Below the pieces are notes generated by a model. The model did not search any database, had not been told where the DNA came from, and was given only the letters and a program-made list of their open reading frames with translations. From contig DITA01000059.1 in assembly GCA_002422665.1 (NCBI GenBank), positions 6,175 through 70,174 of the forward strand: DNA of 64,000 nt. The letters are read 5' to 3'. Positions 32,139-40,738 of the stretch are shown here, in pieces. Within the stretch, counting starts at the first letter, position 1, and each line of letters opens with the position of its first letter. Source of the DNA: Cloacibacterium caeni_C (GTDB lineage: Bacteria > Bacteroidota > Bacteroidia > Flavobacteriales > Weeksellaceae). The position numbers were made by a program, and so were the translations under genes.

Positions 32139-33362
32139 TTATTTTAAAAGAGAAGTTAAATCTACACCTTCTACAGTTGACCAATTTCCACCAGTGATAG
32201 AAACTTTAGCTACCGCAGAATTAGTAATTGTTTTTGGAGCAGTAGAAGTGAATCCAGAATAACCCCAAACTCCTGCATTGTCAGAATTAACAACATTAAT
32301 AGGAGTTACCGCAATTTTTCCAGCGATTACTTGGCTTACATCCGTTGGTGAATCTTGGATAAGAACTGGAAAAGCATTTTTACCACCTGTGTTTTTATAA
32401 CCCTCTATGTAAACATTTGAAAATTTACCATTTCCATGTTTTTTAAATTGGATTGCTGAAATTTCAGAAGAACCTGCAGTTTCAGGATTTGTACCAGTAG
32501 CTCTAATTAATGTCAATCCGCTTACTTTAGGGAAGTTAGCATCAGCATTGTTAGAAGATTCTATTTCCATACCGAAGTTTCCTGTTCCTGTTTGGTAAGC
32601 GAACCAATTGCTGTTGTCTTGTCCGTACCAACCGTCTTGCCAGTCAAAAGAATCATCAAAATTTCCGTAAGAAATGAAGTTTTTAGCAGAAACAGTTCCT
32701 CCGAAAAATTCTACGCCATCATCTGTACCTTTGTAAGAAACGATGTTTTCTACAATAGTTCCAGAACCTACAGCATAGAAAGTGATATTATTAAATTCTG
32801 AGGTTCCGTCTCCAATTTTTTTACCACCATATTCTACTCTGATATATCTGTAAACACCTGAGTTAGAACCTACATCAGTACCTCCATAAATTTGATTTAA
32901 TCCATCTTCAGAAGTTGCAGTAGAGCCACCTCCGTTAGCTTTGATAGGAGCATCACCGTAGATTGTGATACCACACCAATCTCCAGGTTTTTTAGATTCT
33001 GTAGTGAATACAATTGGTTCATTAGCTGTACCTTCCATATATGCTTTTGCACCTTTTAGGATGATTAAACCACTGGTTGTAGTAGTTTTAGCATAAAAAG
33101 TAGCTCCTGGTTCTATAGTAAGTTTTACTCCATCTGTTATTCTTACTAGTCCGTCAATATAGTAAGTTCCTTTTTTGATGGTTAAGTCTTTAGTAATTGT
33201 TCCATTTAGTGTTCCAGAACCAGACATTACAGAACCAGTAGTAGTTCCAGAACCATCAGTAGTAGGAGTGTCTGCATCTTCTCTAATTTCTACAGTACAA
33301 GATTGCATTGAAATTGTGAAAACTGTAGCTAATGCTAATAATTTGAAAATGTTCTTTTTCAT
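32139..33362 (-). CDS. surface lipoprotein with predicted right-handed beta-helix
   Basis: This 407-residue protein has a lipoprotein signal with Cys22 in SMQSC and then an Asp/Thr/Gly-rich linker suited to surface exposure. The rest is Gly-, Asn- and Thr-rich with the periodicity of a beta-helix: VKLTIEPGATFYAK, AYMEGTANEPIVFTTE, YRYIRVEYGGKKIGDG, NFISYGNFDDSFDWQDGWYG. It is encoded just downstream of a TonB-dependent receptor on the same strand, so the two may form a receptor-lipoprotein pair in the outer membrane. Homologues are common beside such receptors in Bacteroidetes; the ligand is unknown. The nearby PhoB/PhoR-like genes hint at phosphate control, which is only inference. Confidence 0.82.
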   Translation of the reverse strand: MKKNIFKLLALATVFTISMQSCTVEIREDADTPTTDGSGTTTGSVMSGSGTLNGTITKDLTIKKGTYYIDGLVRITDGVKLTIEPGATFYAKTTTTSGLIILKGAKAYMEGTANEPIVFTTESKKPGDWCGITIYGDAPIKANGGGSTATSEDGLNQIYGGTDVGSNSGVYRYIRVEYGGKKIGDGTSEFNNITFYAVGSGTIVENIVSYKGTDDGVEFFGGTVSAKNFISYGNFDDSFDWQDGWYGQDNSNWFAYQTGTGNFGMEIESSNNADANFPKVSGLTLIRATGTNPETAGSSEISAIQFKKHGNGKFSNVYIEGYKNTGGKNAFPVLIQDSPTDVSQVIAGKIAVTPINVVNSDNAGVWGYSGFTSTAPKTITNSAVAKVSITGGNWSTVEGVDLTSLLK

Positions 33363-33394
33363 ATTAATTGATAATTTTTATTTTTACTTATTTA

Positions 33395-35995
33395 TTAAAA
33401 TTTAATTCCGAAACTTAAGTTGTAAGAAATTCCTTTTTTGTAGTCTTCTAACAATAAATTAGGAGTTGAGATATTAACGGTGCTTTCGTCGCCCATTTTT
33501 AGTTTGTATGTTTGGTTAAGGATGTTATAAACTCCGAATTTTACATCTACTTTTTTAGAAATTTCAGATTGGAAAATGAAATCTAACTGATGAAAAGGTT
33601 GCTCGTAAACATGATCTAATCCTCCGAAACCTACTGCATAGATTTTTTCAGCAGAAGTATTGTAGACCAATGAAGCGGTTCTCTTTAGATTTTTGGCATT
33701 TTTGAAATCATATTTTAAATCAACATTTAGCATCCATGGAGCAGCACCTTGTAATCCTCTTTTTTTGCTAAAATTGGTTTCAGATTTTTGAGCGTCAGAT
33801 TTTTCTACATCAGAATAGATATATGTGAAGTTTGCTCCCATGTTTAATCTGTTCAGGTTTTCTGAAATTCTTCCTAAATTGAATGAACCTTCTAATTCTA
33901 CTCCTGCAAGTTTTGCTTGTTTAGCGTTAAAGAATGTAGTAGTAGTACCATTAGAGTTAGAAGATGATATTAAACTTCTTTCGATAGCTCTGTCTACAAT
34001 TTTTCCGAAAAAGTTAACTGCGAAAATTTCACTTGATTTAGGGAAAATCTCATATTTCAAGTCAAAGTTATAGTTCTGACTATTGTCTAGACCTTTGAAA
34101 TCTTTGCCAAAACTTGTATTCGGAATATTATAGTTCCCCAAAATGGTATTGTTGTCTGGGTTAATATATTCAATAGGCATCGTTTCGATAAGAATAGGTC
34201 TTGTAATCGTTTTACTTATCGCAAGTCTTAAATTAGATTTGTTATTAAGCGCTTTTTTAACAGAAAGTGAAGGCAAGAAATAATTTTGATTCTTGGTAAT
34301 GTTTCTGAAGCTACCATTGATGTTATCTGTAATCAGTTTATATCTGGTAATGGTAATGTTATTTTCTGCTCTGATTCCTGCAAGAATATCCCAAGATTTA
34401 TTAGGTTTGAAATTTAAATTCGCATATCCAGCATTTACAAACTGATAAAGGAAAGCTTTATAGTTAGGTTGAGCACTTTCTTGCCATTGGAAATTCCCAT
34501 TAGCATTTGCTGTAGCAAAACTGCTGTCTGGAGCATCTATGTTGATAATATCTTGAACACCAGTTGTCGTAGAATAAATAAAACGGTAAGACATGGTTCT
34601 GCTGTCTGCAAATCCGTTATAACCAGCAGAAACTGTAACAGGGTAATAATTGTCTTCTTGTTTTTTGCCAAGATTTACTTGGTATTCTGCCATTGCAGAA
34701 AAATAGTTTACACCGCTTAAATCTAGGTATTGTCTGATTAAGTTGTTTCCACCGTAACTCATTAATAATTGATTGTCACCTGTTCTGAAACCATAAAAAG
34801 TTTTTCTGTCAGGTTGTTGGAACCAGTTGTTTACCCAGCTTCCACCAGCTTTAAACTGATGTCTGTCTCCTAATTTTTGTGAAACCAATAGCTGTACATC
34901 TGTTAACCTAGAAAGGTCTTGTTGATTGGTACGGAAGAACATAATATCTTGGTCCTTATTATCTCTGTAACCATCATAATCTTGAATTTGGTTAAAAGAG
35001 TTTTGTAAGAAAGTACCATTTAAATCTATTTTAGTTCCAGCTTTTTTATAACTTAAACCAATTAAAGCAGTAGATTGAATGTTGTAATTGTATTCTTTTT
35101 TGTAAAGTTTGTTTTTATAAACTCCGTTGGTGTCAAAAGTGTTATCGTTTCCTTCTTTGTAGTTGTATTCACTACCTTGAGTAAGGTTAAAAAGGAATCC
35201 TAAATTTCCACCATTTTTAAATTTTAATCTTTGTGAAGTAGTAAATCCTATGGATGTATTAGGAAGCGATTTAGCATTATCTACATTCCAAGTATCTTTA
35301 AATGAAGTGTTAGGAATGTAAGCTCCACTTGGTCTGTAACCATTTACTTCTGCAGGAAGTTGTCTGTCTTCAGCATTTAAGCCAATGAAACCAGACATGT
35401 TATAAGCATTCTGATTAATTTTAAAATTATTTCTAAAAGTGCTTATAGAATTTACACCTACCGAAAAATCCATTTTAGTAAAAGAATTCTCTGGAACTAA
35501 AGTTTCAATGTCAAAAGTAGCTCCGGCGAAATCTCCATAAAGATTGGCGTTATAGGTTTTATAAACATCAAATTTCCCTACGATGTCAGTTGGGAATTGT
35601 TTTAATTCTATGATTTTCTGGAATGGGTTATTAGATGGAGTTGCTAATCCGTTAACTAATAATGAGTTATATCTCTCTTCTAATCCTCTCACGAATAAAC
35701 CTCTAGATTCTACTGTGTTTATCCCTGTAATTTTGGTAAGTCCTTGTTCTAGGTTAGAAATCCCTTTTCTAGAAATTTCTTCTGCACCAATAGATTGCTT
35801 CTGTACTATAGCTTTTCTTTGTTCGCCTAAGATAGCGCTTTCAGATTTTTTATTGGTATTGCCTCTCAATTGAACTCCTTCTATTACTTTTTCGGCTTTC
35901 GTTTTGGTAGAATCCGTTTTAGTAACTTGAGAAAAAATCATTTGTTGCGATGCCATTAAAAATAGGGCTGCTAAACTTATTTTTCTATAATTCAT
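33395..35995 (-). CDS. TonB-dependent outer-membrane receptor
   Basis: The product (866 aa from the ATG at 35995; the frame runs upstream to 36055) is a TonB-dependent receptor that imports a ligand across the outer membrane. A signal peptide ends near MIFSQ. A plug domain follows with ISRKGISNLEQGLTKITGI and the typical RGLFVRGLEERYNSLLVNG near residues 100-118. A large beta-barrel fills the rest and ends in an aromatic strand (YNLSFGIKF). No carboxypeptidase-like N-terminal domain is evident, unlike SusC proteins. The beta-helix lipoprotein gene lies 32 bases downstream. Substrate unknown. Confidence 0.92.
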   Translation of the reverse strand: MNYRKISLAALFLMASQQMIFSQVTKTDSTKTKAEKVIEGVQLRGNTNKKSESAILGEQRKAIVQKQSIGAEEISRKGISNLEQGLTKITGINTVESRGLFVRGLEERYNSLLVNGLATPSNNPFQKIIELKQFPTDIVGKFDVYKTYNANLYGDFAGATFDIETLVPENSFTKMDFSVGVNSISTFRNNFKINQNAYNMSGFIGLNAEDRQLPAEVNGYRPSGAYIPNTSFKDTWNVDNAKSLPNTSIGFTTSQRLKFKNGGNLGFLFNLTQGSEYNYKEGNDNTFDTNGVYKNKLYKKEYNYNIQSTALIGLSYKKAGTKIDLNGTFLQNSFNQIQDYDGYRDNKDQDIMFFRTNQQDLSRLTDVQLLVSQKLGDRHQFKAGGSWVNNWFQQPDRKTFYGFRTGDNQLLMSYGGNNLIRQYLDLSGVNYFSAMAEYQVNLGKKQEDNYYPVTVSAGYNGFADSRTMSYRFIYSTTTGVQDIINIDAPDSSFATANANGNFQWQESAQPNYKAFLYQFVNAGYANLNFKPNKSWDILAGIRAENNITITRYKLITDNINGSFRNITKNQNYFLPSLSVKKALNNKSNLRLAISKTITRPILIETMPIEYINPDNNTILGNYNIPNTSFGKDFKGLDNSQNYNFDLKYEIFPKSSEIFAVNFFGKIVDRAIERSLISSSNSNGTTTTFFNAKQAKLAGVELEGSFNLGRISENLNRLNMGANFTYIYSDVEKSDAQKSETNFSKKRGLQGAAPWMLNVDLKYDFKNAKNLKRTASLVYNTSAEKIYAVGFGGLDHVYEQPFHQLDFIFQSEISKKVDVKFGVYNILNQTYKLKMGDESTVNISTPNLLLEDYKKGISYNLSFGIKF

Positions 35996-36177
35996 TTTTT
36001 TACTTCTTATTTGGTGCAAAGAAATAAAGAAACACGTGCAAGTCTGGTTTAGCAAAAGTTAATTTTGTTTTAATAAATCTTTACCAAAAATTCTTTTATG
36101 TTAAATTATTGTGAAGTTTTAAATATTCGTGTTTCCAATGTAAATTTTCATTAATTTTGAGAGGTTAAAATGTATAG

Positions 36178-36855
36178 ATGAAAGGAAAAAAGATTCTTTT
36201 AATAGATGATGAACAAGATATTTTAGAAATCTTGTCATACAACCTCGAAAAAGAAGGATATCAGGTTTTTACAGCTAATAATGGCAATGAAGGCATCGTA
36301 AAAGCCAAAGAAATTATCCCAGATTTAATCTTACTAGATGTAATGATGCCAGAAAAAGATGGGATAGAAACGTGCCAAGAAATGCGTCAAATAAAAGAAC
36401 TTCAGAAAACATTAATTGTTTTCTTGTCTGCTAGAAGCGAAGAATTTTCTCAGTTAGCAGGTTTTGATGCAGGAGCTAATGATTACATTGTAAAAATTAT
36501 CAAGCCAAAAGTTCTTATTTCTAAAGTTAATGCACTTTTACAACTCACTACTCAAGTTGCAGAACAGTCTAAATTAATAGAACTAGGCGATTTGGTGATT
36601 GATAAAGATAATTTTAAAGTCACCAAAAACGGCGAACATTTCCTACTCCCGAAAAAAGAATTTGATTTGTTGTATCTTCTAGCTTCTAATACCCAAAAAG
36701 TTTTTAAAAGAGAAGAAATTTTAGACAAAGTTTGGGGAAATGATGTGATTGTAGGAGAAAGAACCATAGATGTACACATCAGAAGATTGAGAGAAAAATT
36801 AGGAGATAATTCTATACAGACTCTCAAAGGAATTGGCTACAAATTAGTAGTGTAA
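36178..36855 (+). CDS. OmpR/PhoB-type response regulator
   Basis: This 225-residue regulator has a receiver domain with acidic pocket LIDDEQD, phosphoacceptor Asp54 (LILLDVMMPEKDG) and FLSARSEE. A winged-helix DNA-binding domain follows, with LPKKEFDLLYLLASN and GNDVIVGERTIDVHIRRLRE. The next gene, 27 bases on, is its likely sensor kinase. The pair is most like PhoB/PhoR of Bacteroidetes. An oddity: the conserved Lys of the receiver is followed by Ile (IVKIIKPKV) rather than the nearly universal Pro that forms a cis-peptide. The receptor operon reads in the opposite direction across 182 bases. Confidence 0.92.
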   Translation: MKGKKILLIDDEQDILEILSYNLEKEGYQVFTANNGNEGIVKAKEIIPDLILLDVMMPEKDGIETCQEMRQIKELQKTLIVFLSARSEEFSQLAGFDAGANDYIVKIIKPKVLISKVNALLQLTTQVAEQSKLIELGDLVIDKDNFKVTKNGEHFLLPKKEFDLLYLLASNTQKVFKREEILDKVWGNDVIVGERTIDVHIRRLREKLGDNSIQTLKGIGYKLVV

Positions 36856-36882
36856 TTCTACCTTTTTCTCAGAAAATGTAAT

Positions 36883-37902
36883 ATGAAAATCAATAGACTT
36901 TCACTTTTTGCAGCATGTATTCTTACTTGTGCTATGGCAATTGTAGCACTTATTTTTAATTATGTGCAAGAAAAAGTGATTGCAGATACACAGTCTTTTT
37001 ACTTTTATTTAACCATCAGTCTCGTTTTTATTGCATTGCTTAATTATTTCGTCTTAGAATTACTCTTTAATTCTTATGGAAAGAAACAAATTAAGCGAAT
37101 TTCTGATATTCTCCCCGAAAATATTCTTCAAGAAGAAGAAAATGTAAATTTCCAACAATTAGGCGAGAGAATCCAAAAAAACGTTTCAGAAATCGACATG
37201 ATGAAGGAAATGGAAGATTACCGAAAAGAATACATCGGGAATGTTTCTCACGAACTTAAAACACCACTTTTTTCTATTCAAGGTTATGTAGAAACGCTGA
37301 AAGATGGTGCGGTAGAAAATCTTAACATCAGAGATAAATATCTAGAACGCATCGGGAATTCTGTAGAACGATTACTGAACATCGTCACTGATTTAGACCA
37401 GATTTCTAAATACGAAGCCGCAGAAATTTCCATCAACTATTCTGTTTTTGATATCAATGCTTTAACAAAAGAAATCTTCGATTTATTAGAAATCGAAGCT
37501 CATAAAAAATCCGCAAAATTAGTTTTGCAGACCTCGCAAACTGCTATTATGGTAAGAGCAGATAAGCAAAAAATTTCTCAAGTACTTACCAATCTTATTT
37601 CAAACGCCATTCATTATTCTAATAGGGAAGAAGCTTTGATTAAAGTAATCACCAAAACTGAGCAAGAAAAAGTGAAAATTATTGTGCAAGATAACGGAAT
37701 GGGAATCAAGCCAGAAGTCTTGCCTAGAATTTTCGAAAGATTTTATAGGGTAGAAACCAGCAGAAACCGTAAGGACGGCGGTTCTGGACTAGGTCTTGCC
37801 ATCGTAAAACATATTCTAGAAGCTCACCATCAAAGCATTACTGTAGAAAGCAAATATCTAGAAGGAACGCTCTTCACTTTTTATCTAGAAAAAGCTTTGT
37901 AG
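36883..37902 (+). CDS. PhoR-like sensor histidine kinase
   Basis: This 339-residue membrane kinase has two N-terminal membrane segments (about 8-29 and 42-65) with only a short loop between them. It may therefore sense through a partner rather than a large periplasmic domain. The HisKA motif NVSHELKTPLFSIQGY (phosphoacceptor His near 123) follows. The HATPase domain has an N-box QVLTNLISNAIHYS, G1 DNGMGIKP, FERFYRVE and a G2 region GGSGLGLAIVK. It is paired with the preceding response regulator. Small PhoR-like kinases of this build are common in Bacteroidetes. Confidence 0.92.
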   Translation: MKINRLSLFAACILTCAMAIVALIFNYVQEKVIADTQSFYFYLTISLVFIALLNYFVLELLFNSYGKKQIKRISDILPENILQEEENVNFQQLGERIQKNVSEIDMMKEMEDYRKEYIGNVSHELKTPLFSIQGYVETLKDGAVENLNIRDKYLERIGNSVERLLNIVTDLDQISKYEAAEISINYSVFDINALTKEIFDLLEIEAHKKSAKLVLQTSQTAIMVRADKQKISQVLTNLISNAIHYSNREEALIKVITKTEQEKVKIIVQDNGMGIKPEVLPRIFERFYRVETSRNRKDGGSGLGLAIVKHILEAHHQSITVESKYLEGTLFTFYLEKAL

Positions 37903-38005
37903 TATTAATTATTTCTGTATATTGGCACCAGAAAACGCTGGGAATTTAATAAAAACTTTTTTGAATAAAAATTTATTTTTTTAGAAAGTCAAATTTCTTT
38001 TGTTT

Positions 38006-38013
38006 TATCTTTG
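38006..38013 (+). promoter_or_regulatory. predicted -7 box upstream of the pRiA4 ORF-3-type gene
   Basis: TATCTTTG matches TAnnTTTG exactly. The start codon is 78 bases further on, giving a leader of about 70 bases. No convincing -33 TTG is visible at the usual spacing. Confidence 0.5.
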
Positions 38014-38091
38014 TAACCGAAATTTTAAACATCAAAATCAATAAAAATACTTTAATACAATTAGCTTCTAAATATTAGTAAAAAGTAAAAT

Positions 38092-38673
38092 ATGGTTTAT
38101 AAAATTAGAGTAATTCTAGATTCAAAAGACAATATTTTTAGAGATATTGAAATTAAAGAAAAGCAAACCCTTTGGAATTTACATAACGGGATTAAAAGTG
38201 CTTTCAGTTTGCAAGGTGACGAATTGTCTATGTTCACTATTCTAGACGAAGAAGGAATGGAAGTAAAAACCGTTCCACTAGAAGATATGAGCGATGATGG
38301 AGACGGAGAAATTATGTCAGATGTTTATCTGATGGAAGCCTTCGAAGAAGTAGGAGACAAAGTGCAGTTTCAGTATGGTCTAATTGATTTATGGGAATTT
38401 TTCTGTGAATTGGTAGAGATTATAGACGAGAAACCAGCCGTAAATTATCCTATTACCGTTTTTAGATTTGGTAACGTTCCATTAAAGGCTCCAGGAAAAT
38501 CTGGTGGCGCTTCTGGCAAAGCATCAGTTGCAGCTGCTTTCATGGATGATGATTTTGGAGATTTAGACTCAGACTTTAAAGATGATTTTGATGACGAATT
38601 TGCTACGGAAGACGAAGACGAAGATGATGGTTTTGGCGATGATTTCATCGATGAAGGAGGGGAAGATGATTAA
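38092..38673 (+). CDS. pRiA4 ORF-3 family protein with acidic tail
   Basis: The first ~130 residues match the plasmid pRiA4b ORF-3 family (also named IS1096 passenger TnpR-like): VYKIRVILDSKDNIFRDIEI at the start, TLWNLHNGIKSAFSL, MFTILDEEG and VGDKVQFQYGLIDLWEFFCE. The last ~40 residues are almost purely acidic (DDFDDEFATEDEDEDDG), reached through a Gly/Ala/Lys linker. The name is historical; nothing else here looks like a transposon, and the gene is conserved as a chromosomal gene in flavobacteria. The function is unknown. It is a single gene with its own terminator. Confidence 0.82.
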   Translation: MVYKIRVILDSKDNIFRDIEIKEKQTLWNLHNGIKSAFSLQGDELSMFTILDEEGMEVKTVPLEDMSDDGDGEIMSDVYLMEAFEEVGDKVQFQYGLIDLWEFFCELVEIIDEKPAVNYPITVFRFGNVPLKAPGKSGGASGKASVAAAFMDDDFGDLDSDFKDDFDDEFATEDEDEDDGFGDDFIDEGGEDD

Positions 38674-38694
38674 ATAATATTGAAATTTATGATA

Positions 38695-38724
38695 AAAATC
38701 CGGAAAAGTTTTCCGGATTTTTTT
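38695..38724 (+). terminator. intrinsic terminator
   Basis: AAAATCCGGAAAA and TTTTCCGGATTTT pair almost end to end (the effective loop is a few bases around a central G), followed by more T. It lies 21 bases after the acidic-tail gene. Confidence 0.9.
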
Positions 38725-38725
38725 A

Positions 38726-38754
38726 TTGGTTTTAGCATACAATCACTACATTTG
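38726..38754 (+). promoter_or_regulatory. predicted promoter of the GH13 lipoprotein gene
   Basis: TTG at 38726-38728 and TACATTTG at 38747-38754, spacer 18 bases, match the Bacteroidetes consensus. The ATG is 20 bases after the -7 box. Confidence 0.65.
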
Positions 38755-38774
38755 TTTCGCTAAAATTTTCAACT

Positions 38775-40124
38775 ATGAAAAAGCTATTTTTATCTGCAAT
38801 GTTAGGCTTGTCACTAATCTCTTGCAGCGCTTTACAAAATCAGAAAACAATGACAACTGACTGGAAACACACCACCAACATTTATGAAGTAAATGTAAGA
38901 CAATTTTCTAAAGAAGGAACCTTCAAAGCTGTAGAAAAAGAATTACCAAGACTTAAAAGAATGGGCGTAGAAACACTTTGGTTTATGCCAATTACACCTA
39001 TCGCTCAAAAAAATAAAAAAGGAACACTTGGTAGTCAATATGCTGCACAGGATTACACCTCTATCAATCCAGAATTTGGGACTTTAGAAGATTTCAAAAG
39101 TGTAGTAAATGAAGCTCATAAAATGGGTTTTAAAGTCATCATCGATTGGGTGGCGAATCATACTGGTTGGGATCATGTTTGGACCAAAACACATCCAGAT
39201 TTTTATTTGATGGATCCTAAAACCAATGATTTCCAAATCGCTTCTGGAATGGATGACATTATAGAACTCAATTATCAAAACCCAAAAATGCGTGAAGCCA
39301 TGATTGAAGCCATGAAATATTGGGTAAGAGAAACGGATATTGATGGATTCAGATGTGATTTAGCTTCTTGGGTAGAAGTAGATTTCTGGCAACAAGCAAA
39401 ACCAGAAGTAGAAACCATAAAACCACTTTTTTGGTTAGGAGAATATGATGAATTAGACAATCCAGATTATGCTACAGTTTTTGATGCGAGTTACAGCTGG
39501 AAATGGATGCATCTAACCAAAGAATTTTATCAGAAAAAATTGCCAATTACGGATTTAACGAATCTTTTGTCACAGTATTCTGCCATCGGAAACAAAAGCA
39601 TGAGAGCTTGGTTTACTACCAATCATGACGAAAATACTTGGAACGGAACAGAATATGAAAAGTATGGTGAAATGGCCAAAACTCTAGCCGTATTTTCTGC
39701 AACTTGGAACGGTGTTCCTTTGATGTACAACGGTCAAGAACTGCCATTGTTAAATAAGAGATTAGAATTTTTCGAGAAAGACCCAATTCCTTGGAATGGC
39801 GAAAATAAATTAGAAAATTTCTACAAAAAATTATTTGAACTTAAATCTAAAAATCCTGCATTGAGAGGTGGCGATGACCAAGCAACTACCCAAATTTTGA
39901 AAACCAGCGCTCCAGATCAAGTTCTTGCTTATCTTAGAAAAAATGGGAATGATGAAGTATTGGTAATCCTTAATTTGTCAGATGCTCAACATTTGAAAGT
40001 GCAAATTTTAGACGAAACGGTAAAAGGAAAATTCAAAAGTATTTTCTCTGGTTTGACCACAGATTTTGATACGAAACCTACCATAGAAATGTACAAGTGG
40101 GAATATATTGTTTTTGAGAAATAA
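38775..40124 (+). CDS. GH13 alpha-amylase family lipoprotein
   Basis: This 449-residue glycoside hydrolase should act on alpha-glucans at the cell envelope. A lipoprotein signal ends in LISC (Cys17). The (beta/alpha)8 domain has the four GH13 regions: VIIDWVANHTG near residues 120-130, GFRCDLASW with the nucleophile Asp near 197, the acid/base Glu in FWLGEYDEL near 220-228, and TNHDENTWNG with the third acidic residue near 286. A short C-terminal beta domain completes it. No SusC/SusD-like genes flank it, so it seems to act outside a starch locus. Confidence 0.92.
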   Translation: MKKLFLSAMLGLSLISCSALQNQKTMTTDWKHTTNIYEVNVRQFSKEGTFKAVEKELPRLKRMGVETLWFMPITPIAQKNKKGTLGSQYAAQDYTSINPEFGTLEDFKSVVNEAHKMGFKVIIDWVANHTGWDHVWTKTHPDFYLMDPKTNDFQIASGMDDIIELNYQNPKMREAMIEAMKYWVRETDIDGFRCDLASWVEVDFWQQAKPEVETIKPLFWLGEYDELDNPDYATVFDASYSWKWMHLTKEFYQKKLPITDLTNLLSQYSAIGNKSMRAWFTTNHDENTWNGTEYEKYGEMAKTLAVFSATWNGVPLMYNGQELPLLNKRLEFFEKDPIPWNGENKLENFYKKLFELKSKNPALRGGDDQATTQILKTSAPDQVLAYLRKNGNDEVLVILNLSDAQHLKVQILDETVKGKFKSIFSGLTTDFDTKPTIEMYKWEYIVFEK

Positions 40125-40130
40125 AAATTT

Positions 40131-40165
40131 GTCAGATGTCAGAAGATGGATGTTTGATGTGATAA
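40131..40165. repeat. 7-bp satellite (GTCAGAT type)
   Basis: Heptamers in register read GTCAGAT, GTCAGAA, GATGGAT, GTTTGAT and GTGATAA. The array begins 6 bases after the GH13 stop and leads into its terminator. Confidence 0.75.
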
Positions 40166-40177
40166 TAAAATCAATAG

Positions 40178-40201
40178 AGTCGGGCTTTAGCCCGACTTTT
40201 T
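40178..40201 (+). terminator. intrinsic terminator of the GH13 gene
   Basis: A perfect 9-bp stem, AGTCGGGCT / AGCCCGACT, separated by TT (so the real loop is slightly larger) and followed by TTTT. Confidence 0.85.
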
Positions 40202-40240
40202 AATAAATAATTCATTTAGACTTTAGTCAAAAATTATGTT

Positions 40241-40681
40241 ATGAACAAAGCTGAACTTTTAGAACTAGTAAAGCAAAAAATTTCTGAAAAAATTCAGAAA
40301 TTAGAACAACTCATTGCCGAAACCAGAGCTTCTAATAATGATACCAAAAGTTCTATGGGAGACAAGTATGAAACTTCCCGGGAAATGCTTCAGCAAGAAA
40401 TTAATAACCTTCAGCTTCAACTGAATGAACAACTGAAATCTCAACAGATTCTTAAAAACATTCAGCCTATTTCTCATAAAAACGTCAATTTAGGAAGTTT
40501 AGTGGAAACAGATAAAGGCAAATTTTTCATTGCCGTTTCTTTAGGCGAATTGAGTTTTAACCAAGAAAAAATATTCATCATTTCGGCAGAATCTCCTTTA
40601 GCAAAAGCGATGAATGGTAAAAAAGAAGGCGATGCATTCATTGTGAATAACTTAAATCAATTCATCAAAAATATTTGGTGA
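40241..40681 (+). CDS. GreA/GreB-like protein
   Basis: The 146-residue protein has the two-part shape of Gre transcript-cleavage factors: an N-terminal helical hairpin of about 75 residues (ELLELVKQKISEKIQKLEQL ... LQLQLNEQLKSQQ) and a C-terminal FKBP-like domain. The latter carries ISAESPLAKAMNGKKEGD near residues 114-131, the Gre-family SPLGKAL-like motif. The hairpin tip has NNDTKSSMGDKYETSREM, containing an acidic pair, but it differs from the classical DxxxE of GreA. It may bind the RNA polymerase secondary channel like GreA, or play an anti-Gre role. A satellite separates it from thyA. Confidence 0.78.
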   Translation: MNKAELLELVKQKISEKIQKLEQLIAETRASNNDTKSSMGDKYETSREMLQQEINNLQLQLNEQLKSQQILKNIQPISHKNVNLGSLVETDKGKFFIAVSLGELSFNQEKIFIISAESPLAKAMNGKKEGDAFIVNNLNQFIKNIW

Positions 40682-40702
40682 AAATTTCATTAATTTGTAG
40701 AA

Positions 40703-40730
40703 ACTTCCAACATCTAACATCAAACATCCA
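40703..40730. repeat. 7-bp satellite (ACATCNA type)
   Basis: Heptamers ACTTCCA, ACATCTA, ACATCAA and ACATCCA are in register and end 8 bases before the thyA start codon. Confidence 0.85.
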
Positions 40731-40738
40731 GCAAAAAA

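Noticed and set aside
38092..38673. Possible insertion sequence because of the IS1096/TnpR-like family name
   Set aside because: Only the historical family name suggests mobility. There are no inverted ends, no transposase and no flanking duplication.
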